Assembly: GCF_003284935.1 (NCBI RefSeq) | Contig: NZ_QMEV01000041.1 | Coordinates: 1 to 49,055, forward strand | DNA: 49,055 nt | From: Mycobacterium colombiense | GTDB lineage: Bacteria > Actinomycetota > Actinomycetes > Mycobacteriales > Mycobacteriaceae | Reading direction: 5' to 3' | Shown: piece by piece, positions 1 to 8,084 of the stretch | Layout of the letters: each line of letters starts with the position of its first letter | How positions within the stretch are numbered: the stretch's first letter is position 1 | Program-made: the position numbers and the translations under genes | The notes under the pieces: model-generated | What the model saw: the letters and a program-made list of their open reading frames with translations, nothing else | Databases searched by the model: none | What the model was told of the DNA's origin: nothing

Positions 1-455
1 TTGCCCACAGAAAGGTCAAAAATAAGCGCAGGTCGGTCACATGGTTGCGCCGTGTCTCAGCGGTGTAACCGCGAAAGACTCTCGTCTGGGCATACGCGGA
101 CAGCCGCGCGTCGACTCGGCGCTCCGGTGACAAAAAGATAGGGTCACCCGGCCGAACCCCAACCGATTCTTCGCGATTCGCGAGATTAACCCAGCCGGCT
201 AACAGCCGCGGTCGCACACCCTGAGCTGAGGATGCACCCGGAACCCAGAAAACTCGCCAGCCCACCAAGCGAAACCCTCCCGCGACTGGTTTGCTGACCA
301 GCCACCGCGCCATCCCCAGACTGCACTCAAAAAAACCCTGAACCTAGTCGACACGCCGACTCGGCAGGGAACGGTAACGCCGGCATCCGCTCAGGCAGCC
401 CGACCGTATCGGCGAGGAATTCCTCTGGGGTAGTCGACATGACCTTTGACCTCGC
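1..455. other. Non-coding left edge downstream of eccE
   Basis: I see no convincing reading frame here. The stretch lies past the stop of eccE, so it is either the 3' flank of the ESX operon or the approach to a gene outside the window. No terminator-like hairpin followed by a T tract was recognised on the minus strand. Confidence 0.4.
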
Positions 456-2078
456 TTACTCGTTGGGCACGGGAACAAGGCGCGTGCTAAGCCACTGACG
501 GCCATGCGCGGTGGTGATGTAGAACAGGTCCGGGTGCCGGCCGTCCTGGGTGATGACGATCGTCGTGGCGGGAGCCTGAGCAGACTGCGGGCGGCGCAGT
601 GTCACCGTGATCGCACCGGTGGGTGCATCGCTGCTGGCGTCGCTGACGACAATCGCGTCAGGCGGCGGTGTGGTAGGGCGTATCGAGAATTGTTGCGGCG
701 CCGCGTGATTGGCCAGAGCGGTCCACTGGCGTGGATCGGCGGTGTAGAGGGCAACCGGCTGGCCTGATAAGGCGAGGCGGGCGATGATGCCGATGTGGAA
801 CTGTCGGGTGCCGGTCACCGTGATCCGCACCGGCTCCGGTGAGGCCAGCCCCAGATATACCGGCTGGCGTGCGCGGTTATAGCCGATCGGAACACCGATC
901 GCCGCCGTCGGCCACCGCAGCGCCGCCAGTGTTGACGGCGCCACCTCGGTCGCCGGCAGCTCGACGTCGGCGCCCGCATCGATGCCGGTGGCGGCCAGCA
1001 CCGGCGCGATGTGTCGATGCAATCCGTGAAACCCAGCAAGGCCCGGCAGTTGCCGGGGCGGCCGGCTGGCAGTCAGCGTGCCGACCACGGCTTCGACGGT
1101 GGCTGGTTGGCGGCCGCGTGAGCGTATGGTGACCGCCACCCAGGTGGCCTTGGTGTGCAGGGTGGTGAGGGTTTCCAGGACATCGGGCAGCGCTGCGGGA
1201 TCCACGGCGTACACGGCGCGGAAGCCATCGGAATACTCTGTGCCAGTCCAGGTTTCCTTGCGCACCGTTGCCGACGACGGTACGAACCGAGGAAGTTCTT
1301 CCTCGTCGCTGAGGGTGGCCAGCCATCCCCGTTCCCGCAGTTCGGCGATAAGCCGGCGCGCCACGGTGTCGGCTAGCGCCGCGCGATGCGGTTGTGATTG
1401 CGAGGTGTCGTCGTCGGAGGGTACGCCGGGAGGAGTTCTCAGTGTGGTCCGGCGGGCGGTCAAGGCCCCCACGTTGTTTTCTGCGCGCAATGTGTAGCTC
1501 AGCCACGTGTCGCGGTGCTGGCTGTTGCGGCCGCTGAGCAGTGGCGCTGAGTCGCTGCGCAATCCGCTGGCCGGTGGGGTGCGGGTCACCGAGCAGATGG
1601 TCAGCGCGTCGGCGCGCACCCCATAACGATCCAGCCAAGCGGTGATGAACTCCCACGGAAGCTGGTCGCTGTGGTCGCCGGGGGCGCTCAGTGCATGCGG
1701 ATGGGTGCGCAGGTGGATGACGATGCGGGCTTGCAGCGCGCTCTCCCGGGGCGTCGGCGGCGGCTGCGCCGGGGTTGCGCTGCGCCTGCGGTGATCGGTG
1801 CGTTGGGAGCGTTGACGGCGGTTATGCCACGCCATGGGAGTCCAGCGGGCCACCGTCGTCGACACGTGCTGGCCGTGCCAGGACCCCACGAATGCGGCGA
1901 CCGCCGCGACCGCCGCGGCGTAGTGCCACCACTGGGGTGTTCGCCCTGGCGGCAGCAGCGTCGCCCACCCGAGCAGCAGCAGCGAGGCCAGTGTTGTCAG
2001 GCGCCGCCAGCTGGGCCACGCTGGGGAGAAACGAGACGACTCGCGGCTAGCGGGTGGTGCGACCACGGCGCATTCCAA
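456..2078 (-). CDS. eccE: ESX type VII secretion protein EccE
   Basis: EccE is a membrane component on the periphery of the ESX inner-membrane complex. The 540-residue product has two hydrophobic segments near the N-terminus (about 27-43 and 51-66), then a basic stretch and a long cytosolic domain, the usual EccE build. It is the last gene of the operon and follows mycP, the common mycP-eccE order. The listed start is TTG and overlaps the end of mycP by 32 bases; a GTG at 2066 is an equally plausible start. Sequence identity is weak in this family, so the call rests on architecture and gene order. It supports a secretion complex whose EccB and EccC are not in this window. Confidence 0.85.
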   Translation of the reverse strand: MECAVVAPPASRESSRFSPAWPSWRRLTTLASLLLLGWATLLPPGRTPQWWHYAAAVAAVAAFVGSWHGQHVSTTVARWTPMAWHNRRQRSQRTDHRRRSATPAQPPPTPRESALQARIVIHLRTHPHALSAPGDHSDQLPWEFITAWLDRYGVRADALTICSVTRTPPASGLRSDSAPLLSGRNSQHRDTWLSYTLRAENNVGALTARRTTLRTPPGVPSDDDTSQSQPHRAALADTVARRLIAELRERGWLATLSDEEELPRFVPSSATVRKETWTGTEYSDGFRAVYAVDPAALPDVLETLTTLHTKATWVAVTIRSRGRQPATVEAVVGTLTASRPPRQLPGLAGFHGLHRHIAPVLAATGIDAGADVELPATEVAPSTLAALRWPTAAIGVPIGYNRARQPVYLGLASPEPVRITVTGTRQFHIGIIARLALSGQPVALYTADPRQWTALANHAAPQQFSIRPTTPPPDAIVVSDASSDAPTGAITVTLRRPQSAQAPATTIVITQDGRHPDLFYITTAHGRQWLSTRLVPVPNE

Positions 2079-3429
2079 TCACGGTGACAGCGATGACGGC
2101 GGCGGCGATCGCCGCGATGCCTGCACCGAAGGCGATCAGGCGCGGCAGCCGATTATCCGGTGGCGGTGGTGCCGGCGGGGCGACTCGCACGATCGGCATT
2201 TGCGCCGGCAGGGCGTCACCTTGAGGGATGTCCCAGGTGAGCGCGGCTACCGGGTCGATGACGCCGGCCCCGACGAGGTTGGACGGTGCACGAGCGGCGT
2301 TGTGCGCCGAGGCGACCAGGCGGTTGACCACCTGACGGGAGGTCAAGTTGGGGAACTTGGAGCGGACCAGGGCGGCGGCGCCGGAGACGTAGGCTGCCGC
2401 GAAACTGGTCCCGTTGATGGCAACCAACGGCTCTTTGTTGGATGGCAGACCGTTGATGATGCCCGAGTTTGGGCCGTTGCCGAGGGAGACGACCTGTTCA
2501 CCGGGTGCAGCGACGCCCACCCATGGGCCAGCCATAGTGAAGTTCGACGGCTGCCCTTCGGGGGTCAGGGAGCCCACTGACAAGACGTAGGGCTGCCAAA
2601 ACGATGGGGTGGAGACGGTGGTGGCGCCGGCCCAGTTTCGGGAATCGTCAGGACGATTGGGATCGGTGAGCGGATTGCTGGTGCAGTTGCTCTCACCGGT
2701 GTTTCCAGCTGCGGCCACCACGACGATGTCCTTGTCGATCGCGGCGTAGCGCACGGCCGCGCCCAGCGCTGCTTGGTCGACCTGCTTGTAGACAGGGAAG
2801 CAGTCGATCAGCGAGAGATTGATGACGCGGACGCCGGGGATGTCGGCGGCGTGGCGGACCGCCCGCGCCAACGTGGCGACATCGCCGGCGGTCTTTGCTT
2901 GCTGGGCATCTTGTCCTGAGGGTGTCTTGGGTGCCCACTGCGCTGAGGTTTGTCGGATGGAGACGATCGCGGCCTCGGGGGCCACGCCGGCGAATCCGTC
3001 AGGGCCTTGCTGGGCTGCGATCAGCCCGGCGACCGCGGTGCCGTGTCCATCGCAGTCGAACAAACCCCCGGCGGGTGGATCGATGTAATCCCCGCCCGGG
3101 GCGAGGTTGGGCAGGCGCGGCTGTGGTGTGACACCGGAATCGATCACCGCGACCACCACTCCCCTGCCGCGTGAGGTTTTCCACGCTTCGGGCAGGTTGA
3201 GCATGGCCTGGCTGGGAGGCACCGCGGCCGGGTCGAACCCGGGCATTGCGCCGTAGACCTGGCATTGGCCGTTCTGGCGCATTTCTTGCCCTGGAGCGGG
3301 CGGACCGTCAGGGGGCAGCGCAGCTGGGTCGACGACGGGATATGCCAGCGCGGCGGCCTCAGGCACGGGGCTACACACCACCAGCACAGCGATGGTCGCG
3401 GCGAGTGAGGCCAGTCGGCGGATCATCAC
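2047..3429 (-). CDS. mycP: Mycosin, subtilisin-like protease of the ESX system
   Basis: MycP is a membrane-anchored S8 serine protease on the periplasmic side, needed for ESX secretion and for complex stability. The 460-residue protein has an N-terminal signal segment (about 5-28) and the catalytic triad: Asp97 in VIDSGV, His129 in GHGT and Ser342 in GTSFAAA. The oxyanion Asn is in AAAGN (243). A C-terminal transmembrane helix (about 432-451) is followed by a short basic tail. Length and order are those of normal mycosins. The GTG start overlaps the eccD stop (GTGA), so translation is probably coupled; an ATG follows directly and could also be used. Confidence 0.97.
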   Translation of the reverse strand: MMIRRLASLAATIAVLVVCSPVPEAAALAYPVVDPAALPPDGPPAPGQEMRQNGQCQVYGAMPGFDPAAVPPSQAMLNLPEAWKTSRGRGVVVAVIDSGVTPQPRLPNLAPGGDYIDPPAGGLFDCDGHGTAVAGLIAAQQGPDGFAGVAPEAAIVSIRQTSAQWAPKTPSGQDAQQAKTAGDVATLARAVRHAADIPGVRVINLSLIDCFPVYKQVDQAALGAAVRYAAIDKDIVVVAAAGNTGESNCTSNPLTDPNRPDDSRNWAGATTVSTPSFWQPYVLSVGSLTPEGQPSNFTMAGPWVGVAAPGEQVVSLGNGPNSGIINGLPSNKEPLVAINGTSFAAAYVSGAAALVRSKFPNLTSRQVVNRLVASAHNAARAPSNLVGAGVIDPVAALTWDIPQGDALPAQMPIVRVAPPAPPPPDNRLPRLIAFGAGIAAIAAAVIAVTVIGMRRGRTTR

Positions 3430-4841
3430 AGTATTCCTCGGTTGCGGATGAGGCTAATCAGGCCGATGAGCCACAACATGGCCGGCGGAATCGTGATCAG
3501 CAGGGCGTTTTCGAACAGGTCCAGCCAGCGGCGCTGCGGGATAGAAAGCTCGCGCGGTTTGATGGCTGCAGCGCCGAGCAGGACGAGCGTCAAAGCCACC
3601 ACGGCGGCCGCCGCGTACAGGCCCGAGACCAGGTGGCCGGCGGCGGTGAACGACACCGTCAACGCGATCGCGGTCAGAAAAGGGGTCGCCAGAAACCACA
3701 GTGCGGGGATCGCTGAGTCCCAGATCCGCATCCGCAGCACGGTGACGGTGGTGGTGACCACCACCAGCCACCACGCCAACAGTGGCGGTGCGTCAGGCAA
3801 CCACACCACCAACACCGAACCGATCACCGACAAGATCACCGAGGCCGCGATCAGACCGCTCTGGTAGGAGTTGCAGGTCGCGGTTTTACGGGGCAGATCT
3901 TCCAGTTCGGCCAGCGACGACGCGGCGGGTGTGGGCTCGCCTGGTGCAGGCACATTCGGTAGCGGGAAGCGCGCCCACATCGCTGACACCGTGGGGGCGT
4001 TGGAGGCCAACAGCAAGGACACCGCAAGGACTCCGCACCCCAGGGACAAGTACGGCAAGTGCCACAGGATGCGGGCGCCGGCCGCGGCCGCGACGGTGGC
4101 CGTCACGGCGACGACCGCGGTGTGGGTGGCCACCCAACTATTGGTGACGGCCAGCAGCAGCAACGACCAGGCGACCAGGAAAGCCGCCGCCAGGAAAACC
4201 CGCGGCGCCGCGGCATCACCCGGCACTATCGCGGCGCCGGCCAACGCCAGCGGCGCCGCGGCCGCGAGACCCAGGCGGCCGGCGGTGGCAAGCAGGCTGC
4301 GCCGATACAGCCAGATGGTGACGGCGACGAAGACGACCGCGAGCGCACCCAAAGCTGCAGCCGACCACACGCGGTAGCCGCGGTGCCAGCCATAGATCGC
4401 CAGGCCGCACGTTAAGGTCGCCGCGGTGACCACCACCGCTTGGGCGGCGGTGCGCAACATGGCGTGCTCGAAGGGCTTGAACTGGCTGGCCGAATGAATC
4501 GCCGAGGCGTCAGCGATGTCTTCGACCACTGGCGGCGCCGTGGGGCCCGGCGGCAGCTTGCACAAGATGAGCTGTTCACCGTCATCGATGTTCAGCGTGG
4601 CCAGGGTGGCGTCCAAGCTAAACGGTGTTCCTCCGAGAGGCGCTAGCGAGTAAGGGCGCAACCCGTCGTCGTTGACGGCATCGGCTGGCACGTCGTCGTC
4701 GTCGCGACCCGTGGCCAGTGTTGCGCGGATCCGCGGAATCAGTTCCCGAATGGCGAGTGTGGTCGGCAGGGCCAAGTCCACCGCGGCGTCTTCACCGATG
4801 ATGGCGACGCGGACTTGGCCGGTAGCGGCGGCCGGATCCAT
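3426..4841 (-). CDS. eccD: ESX type VII secretion membrane protein EccD
   Basis: EccD is the most hydrophobic core subunit of the ESX inner-membrane channel; two copies per protomer form the large lipid-filled vestibule. This 471-residue protein has an N-terminal ubiquitin-like cytosolic domain (about 8-95, beginning VRVAIIGEDAAVDLALP). A linker follows, then about eleven hydrophobic helices from residue 130 to the C-terminus, the EccD pattern. It sits 3 bases after the espI-like gene and overlaps mycP by four bases. The order espI-eccD matches the Rv3876-Rv3877 order of mycobacterial ESX-1. Confidence 0.95.
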   Translation of the reverse strand: MDPAAATGQVRVAIIGEDAAVDLALPTTLAIRELIPRIRATLATGRDDDDVPADAVNDDGLRPYSLAPLGGTPFSLDATLATLNIDDGEQLILCKLPPGPTAPPVVEDIADASAIHSASQFKPFEHAMLRTAAQAVVVTAATLTCGLAIYGWHRGYRVWSAAALGALAVVFVAVTIWLYRRSLLATAGRLGLAAAAPLALAGAAIVPGDAAAPRVFLAAAFLVAWSLLLLAVTNSWVATHTAVVAVTATVAAAAGARILWHLPYLSLGCGVLAVSLLLASNAPTVSAMWARFPLPNVPAPGEPTPAASSLAELEDLPRKTATCNSYQSGLIAASVILSVIGSVLVVWLPDAPPLLAWWLVVVTTTVTVLRMRIWDSAIPALWFLATPFLTAIALTVSFTAAGHLVSGLYAAAAVVALTLVLLGAAAIKPRELSIPQRRWLDLFENALLITIPPAMLWLIGLISLIRNRGIL

Positions 4842-4844
4842 CGG

Positions 4845-6422
4845 TCAGAAACCCCCAGTTTCAGTCGTTCGGTGCTGATGCGGCCCCCGGGCGGGATAGT
4901 GCTGGGCGATCGAGCCGGCCAACGCCATCAGGGCCTTTCGGGCTCGCGATTTGAGTTCCACGAAGGTGACATCGCGTCCCTCGGCGAGGTGGACGTCGTA
5001 GGGGATCCTGATCACGCTCACACCCGGGATCTTGGCGGTGAACTCCTGTTCGGCGTCATCGAGGTCCACCAACGGCTTGTTCTTGAACGTCGAATTCAAC
5101 GCGATCACCGTGCGGGGCAACAGCCGCGCGAAACCGTGCGCCTGCAGCCACTGGATGGTGGTCCAGGCGCCGTTGAGTCCATCCGGGGCTTGAGAGGCCA
5201 CCACGACCAGGCTGTCGACGTGATTGGCGATGGTGGAAAACAGCGGTGATGTGATCGCCGTGCCGCAATCGAGCAGGATGACGTTGTAGTGCTTCTTGAG
5301 AATCTTCATCGTCGCTTCGAAGTCTTGCGTGTTCAACGTGTACGAGGAGCGTGGATTGTTCTGAGCGCCAAGCATTTCGAGGCGGTCTTTGTTCTGCACG
5401 GTGAAGGTCGCGACTGTTGGATAACTGCTGGCGTCCTGCAGCGACGACAACGCCTCGATGTTGGCGTCGGCGCCGCCTTTTTGCTCGAACCGCGACGAGA
5501 GGTTGCCGAGATCGGTGTCGACGTCCACGGCGATCACCCGATCCCCACGCTCGCGGGCGATCGCGCTGCCCGCGGCGACGGTCATGGTCGTCTTGCCCAC
5601 GCCACCCTTGGCGCTGACAAACGCCACCACGTAGACGTCGAGCAGCGGTGCGGTGATACTGCGGATGAGCTTGTCGTGCTCTTCTTGCTTGGCGCTGGGC
5701 CCGGGCGTGATGAGCCCGAAGGTCATTTGCGACACCAGCTTTCGCCAGCCCTTGCCTACAGGTCGGCGCCGCGAGGTGACGAACTGTTGGCTTTCGTCAA
5801 GCGCGCCGTAGCCGCTGGGCGCGAAGGCTGCCGGTGAGCTTGGCTGGTCTCCGAACAGCGGCTGGTGCGGGTCAGCGGCCGGCGGCTGCGAGGGCCCGGT
5901 CGAAGGCCAGCCCGCCGGCAGGTGCTGCTCATGCGGCAGCGGCGTGTCAGTGAAAAAGCCGTCAAGGCCTTGCTCGTGCTGCGGGGGCTGGCCGCGGTGC
6001 GCGGCGATCTGGTCGAGTGAGATCTCGGCGGTCTTGTCGTTAGACGTCTCCTCGACAGCCTGCCAAGCGGGATCCGGCTGGCGCGGTTCGGCATTGGGCC
6101 GCGCCGGTTCAGGCAGCTTGAACGTTGGCGCTCCGTGCGCTGCCGCATGTTGTGGCCGCGACGGCGGCGGCACTGGCGCGCGGGTCGGCGGAGGAGGCAG
6201 CGGCTGATGCGGCGCCTCGCCGCCGGGAGTAGACCCCTGCTGCGGAGGCGGTGCCGCCGGCCACCGCACACGCTGCCCTGGCCCGGTGTCTGGCCCGTTG
6301 CTGGGCTGCCTGCCGTCCTCCTGGGGGGCGGCCCCAGAAGGATAGGGGTAGCGCTGGTCTGAGGTGGGCTGTTCGTGGTGGGGGGTGTCGTCTTGGGGGA
6401 AGGAATCAGAAGGTGTGCTCAT
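4845..6422 (-). CDS. espI: EspI-like ESX ATPase with proline-rich N-terminus and MinD/ParA domain
   Basis: The product has 525 residues. Residues 1-215 are rich in Pro, Gln and His and are probably disordered. A MinD/ParA-type P-loop domain follows, with Walker A KGGVGKTT at 272-279, the DVDTDLGNLSSRF switch-type motif near 299, and LLDCGTAI as the Walker B region. This arrangement is that of EspI (Rv3876), which in M. tuberculosis ESX-1 links secretion to ATP level. The gene lies directly before eccD, as espI does in ESX-1. Confusion with a plasmid ParA is unlikely given the long proline-rich N-terminus and the ESX context. Confidence 0.88.
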   Translation of the reverse strand: MSTPSDSFPQDDTPHHEQPTSDQRYPYPSGAAPQEDGRQPSNGPDTGPGQRVRWPAAPPPQQGSTPGGEAPHQPLPPPPTRAPVPPPSRPQHAAAHGAPTFKLPEPARPNAEPRQPDPAWQAVEETSNDKTAEISLDQIAAHRGQPPQHEQGLDGFFTDTPLPHEQHLPAGWPSTGPSQPPAADPHQPLFGDQPSSPAAFAPSGYGALDESQQFVTSRRRPVGKGWRKLVSQMTFGLITPGPSAKQEEHDKLIRSITAPLLDVYVVAFVSAKGGVGKTTMTVAAGSAIARERGDRVIAVDVDTDLGNLSSRFEQKGGADANIEALSSLQDASSYPTVATFTVQNKDRLEMLGAQNNPRSSYTLNTQDFEATMKILKKHYNVILLDCGTAITSPLFSTIANHVDSLVVVASQAPDGLNGAWTTIQWLQAHGFARLLPRTVIALNSTFKNKPLVDLDDAEQEFTAKIPGVSVIRIPYDVHLAEGRDVTFVELKSRARKALMALAGSIAQHYPARGPHQHRTTETGGF

Positions 6423-6455
6423 CGCTTCGGTTTCTACTTTCGGGTTGGTAGAGGG

Positions 6456-7289
6456 TCAGATACTGAAGTTTTCGTCGGGGAACCACGAGCCCGAGGGGAG
6501 GCGTTCGGTGAGGTCGCGCACCGCCATGGCGATCGAAAACGGTTCAGCGGGAGCGAAAATGGACACCCCGCCGGCACGAGGCTGCCCCGGTGTGGGGCTG
6601 ACGAGGATCTGCCCGACCTCGGTGCTGATGATGTTGACACTGACATCGGTGTGATGGTGAGCGCCGTTGGTGGCCTCATGGGCGGTCAGTTCGACGGTGA
6701 TGCGATCGCCAGCACGGGCCACTTCCATGATCTCAGCTTCTCGTTCGGGGATGCCCAGCTCGACGAGGGCTTCCATCAAGTCAGCGCCACGAGCGACACG
6801 GTCGTCGATGGCTTTGCCGGTGTCCATCGGCAGTGAGAACTCCTCGAAGCGAGCCGGCGGCTGATCGGGGGGCAATCCCGCGGTGATGATCGGCACGATC
6901 GCTTCGCTGTGGGTCAGCTGCAGCGGCGTGAGCGTCACCATCTGCGCATAGCGCAACGCGACCACGGCATCTGGCGGTGAGGTGCGCGCCAGCACCCCCC
7001 GCAAAATCTGCTCGGGATCGATCATCGTGCGCCATTCCAGCCACTGGCGCGGCTGGCATACGGTCTTAACCGCCTGCGCGACAGACGGTTTGATGTCCCC
7101 CTCTGCGTCAATGACGCCGGCCTCAGCCAGCTCCGCGAGGCAGCGCTGGTTGAATGGTTCCCGCTCCGCTGGATCGACATAAGGGGCGGTGATCGCCAGC
7201 ATCCACGGATAGGCCCCCACGCGCAGGTGGTCGGCGAGAAACCAGGCCTGGTGCGCATCGACCTCGACCGCGTCGTACCTATTCGTCAT
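6456..7289 (-). CDS. espG: EspG-family ESX chaperone
   Basis: EspG proteins are cytosolic chaperones that bind PPE proteins of PE-PPE pairs and keep them soluble until export by the cognate ESX machine. The roughly 277-residue product has the family size and begins with an EspG-like stretch containing WFLADHLRVGAYPW. Its C-terminal half has the mixed strand pattern ending in ERLPSGSWFP. I prefer the ATG at 7289, which overlaps the end of the RHH gene by 11 bases and has GGAG upstream; an in-frame ATG at 7304 would add five residues. An espG implies PE/PPE substrates elsewhere on the element, since none is in this window. Confidence 0.85.
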   Translation of the reverse strand: MTNRYDAVEVDAHQAWFLADHLRVGAYPWMLAITAPYVDPAEREPFNQRCLAELAEAGVIDAEGDIKPSVAQAVKTVCQPRQWLEWRTMIDPEQILRGVLARTSPPDAVVALRYAQMVTLTPLQLTHSEAIVPIITAGLPPDQPPARFEEFSLPMDTGKAIDDRVARGADLMEALVELGIPEREAEIMEVARAGDRITVELTAHEATNGAHHHTDVSVNIISTEVGQILVSPTPGQPRAGGVSIFAPAEPFSIAMAVRDLTERLPSGSWFPDENFSI

Positions 7290-7509
7290 CGGCACCGGCT
7301 CCATCGGTGGGCAGCTTGGCTTCCTCCAATTGGGTCAGCACCGGTTCCAGGGCGCGCTCGACGATGAACGACATCGATGTCGACCAGCGTTTCTCTTGAG
7401 TGCGAAGCCGTTTGAGGGTCCGCCGGTTGAGACGGAAGGTAGTCGGGACCTTGTCGTCCTGGGCGAGAACGCGGGCACTCAACTCCCGTACCAGGTCTGA
7501 TTCAGCCAT
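7279..7509 (-). CDS. Small ribbon-helix-helix protein heading the ESX operon
   Basis: The 76-residue product contains a short strand (VPTTFRLN, about 21-28), a first helix (RRTLKRLRTQEKRW) and a second helix (STSMSFIVERALEPVL). This is the layout of a dimeric ribbon-helix-helix DNA-binding protein. It is the first gene of the leftward ESX operon and overlaps espG, so it is probably an autoregulator of the secretion genes. It faces away from the partition genes across a repeat-rich intergenic region that may hold its operators. The DNA-binding role is inferred from fold pattern only. Confidence 0.7.
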   Translation of the reverse strand: MAESDLVRELSARVLAQDDKVPTTFRLNRRTLKRLRTQEKRWSTSMSFIVERALEPVLTQLEEAKLPTDGAGADDE

Positions 7510-7732
7510 CGGTCACCCCTTTCGCAATGGGTCTTTTGCCCGCGCGCTCGCAGTAGAGCACATAAAGCGGACACGGCAAATAGATTGCCTATCCCGTTCG
7601 CCAATCATGCCCTCGCGCAGCCATCGCGAAGGTTCACACCCCGCAGAATTCGGGAAGCGAAGAAGTCAGCGCGACAACCGCGCGCACGAAAGCACAATGC
7701 GCGAGCCGCCGATGCCTGTATGCAGTCTGCGA

Positions 7733-7776
7733 GTATGCGCGAGGCGCATCGCCCGGTATGCGCTCGGTATGCGCTG
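7733..7776. repeat. GTATGCGC repeat cluster
   Basis: GTATGCGC occurs three times, at 7733-7740, 7756-7763 and 7767-7774. The last two lie in an 11-bp tandem unit (GGTATGCGCTC then GGTATGCGCTG). The first copy forms a perfect inverted repeat ATGCGC-GAG-GCGCAT at 7735-7749. Such clusters are typical operators, iterons or centromere sites; which one applies cannot be told from sequence. Confidence 0.6.
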
Positions 7777-7966
7777 TGCGTTTTCCCCGATGGCCGTAGG
7801 GCGCGCGGCCCATGTCTCGCCAGTGTCGCGAAGAGCTGCCATGATGGGGACCACGCGAGTGAACCCGTCAGAGTCTTCCAGGCCCGTACCGCGTGCTATC
7901 CACTCCCCCGCTCTCCAAATCGTCACGTGACACGAAGGATCTGTTTGCGGTGGCCTTCGAGGGTTG

Positions 7967-7985
7967 GTGATGCACGCTGCATCAC
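7967..7985. promoter_or_regulatory. Palindrome copy 1 upstream of parB (candidate parS or operator)
   Basis: This is a perfect palindrome with 8-bp arms GTGATGCA and TGCATCAC around CGC. The same palindrome recurs at 9757-9777 between parB and parA. Two copies bracketing parB fit binding sites for ParB or for the RHH protein of the same operon. Confidence 0.65.
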
Positions 7986-8027
7986 GGCCGCAGCACCTTG
8001 GTCAAGCGTGCAAAGGCGCCAAAAGGC

Positions 8028-8069
8028 TTGCTGAGGCGCCGCGTGATTTATTACTCTAATACCGGTATT
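8028..8069 (+). promoter_or_regulatory. Putative parB promoter with overlapping operator
   Basis: TTGCTG at 8028-8033 and TACTCT at 8052-8057 are separated by 18 bases and could be -35 and -10 boxes. A perfect 12-bp palindrome AATACCGGTATT follows at 8058-8069, between the -10 box and the AAAGGAG ribosome site. That is a natural operator position for autoregulation of the partition operon. Confidence 0.45.
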
Positions 8070-8084
8070 TAGAAAGGAGTGCTC

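Larger units (their letters stand above)
7510..8027. other. Repeat-rich intergenic control region
   Basis: This region of about 500 bases separates the leftward ESX operon from the rightward partition operon. Small reading frames inside it look like noise. It holds inverted and tandem repeats at 7733-7776, a palindrome at 7967-7985, and near its right end the parB promoter. It probably serves both divergent operons and may also act as centromere. Confidence 0.5.

Noticed and set aside
877..1656. 259-residue frame inside eccE
   Set aside because: Low-complexity Arg/His-rich shadow of the EccE frame, with no recognisable feature.
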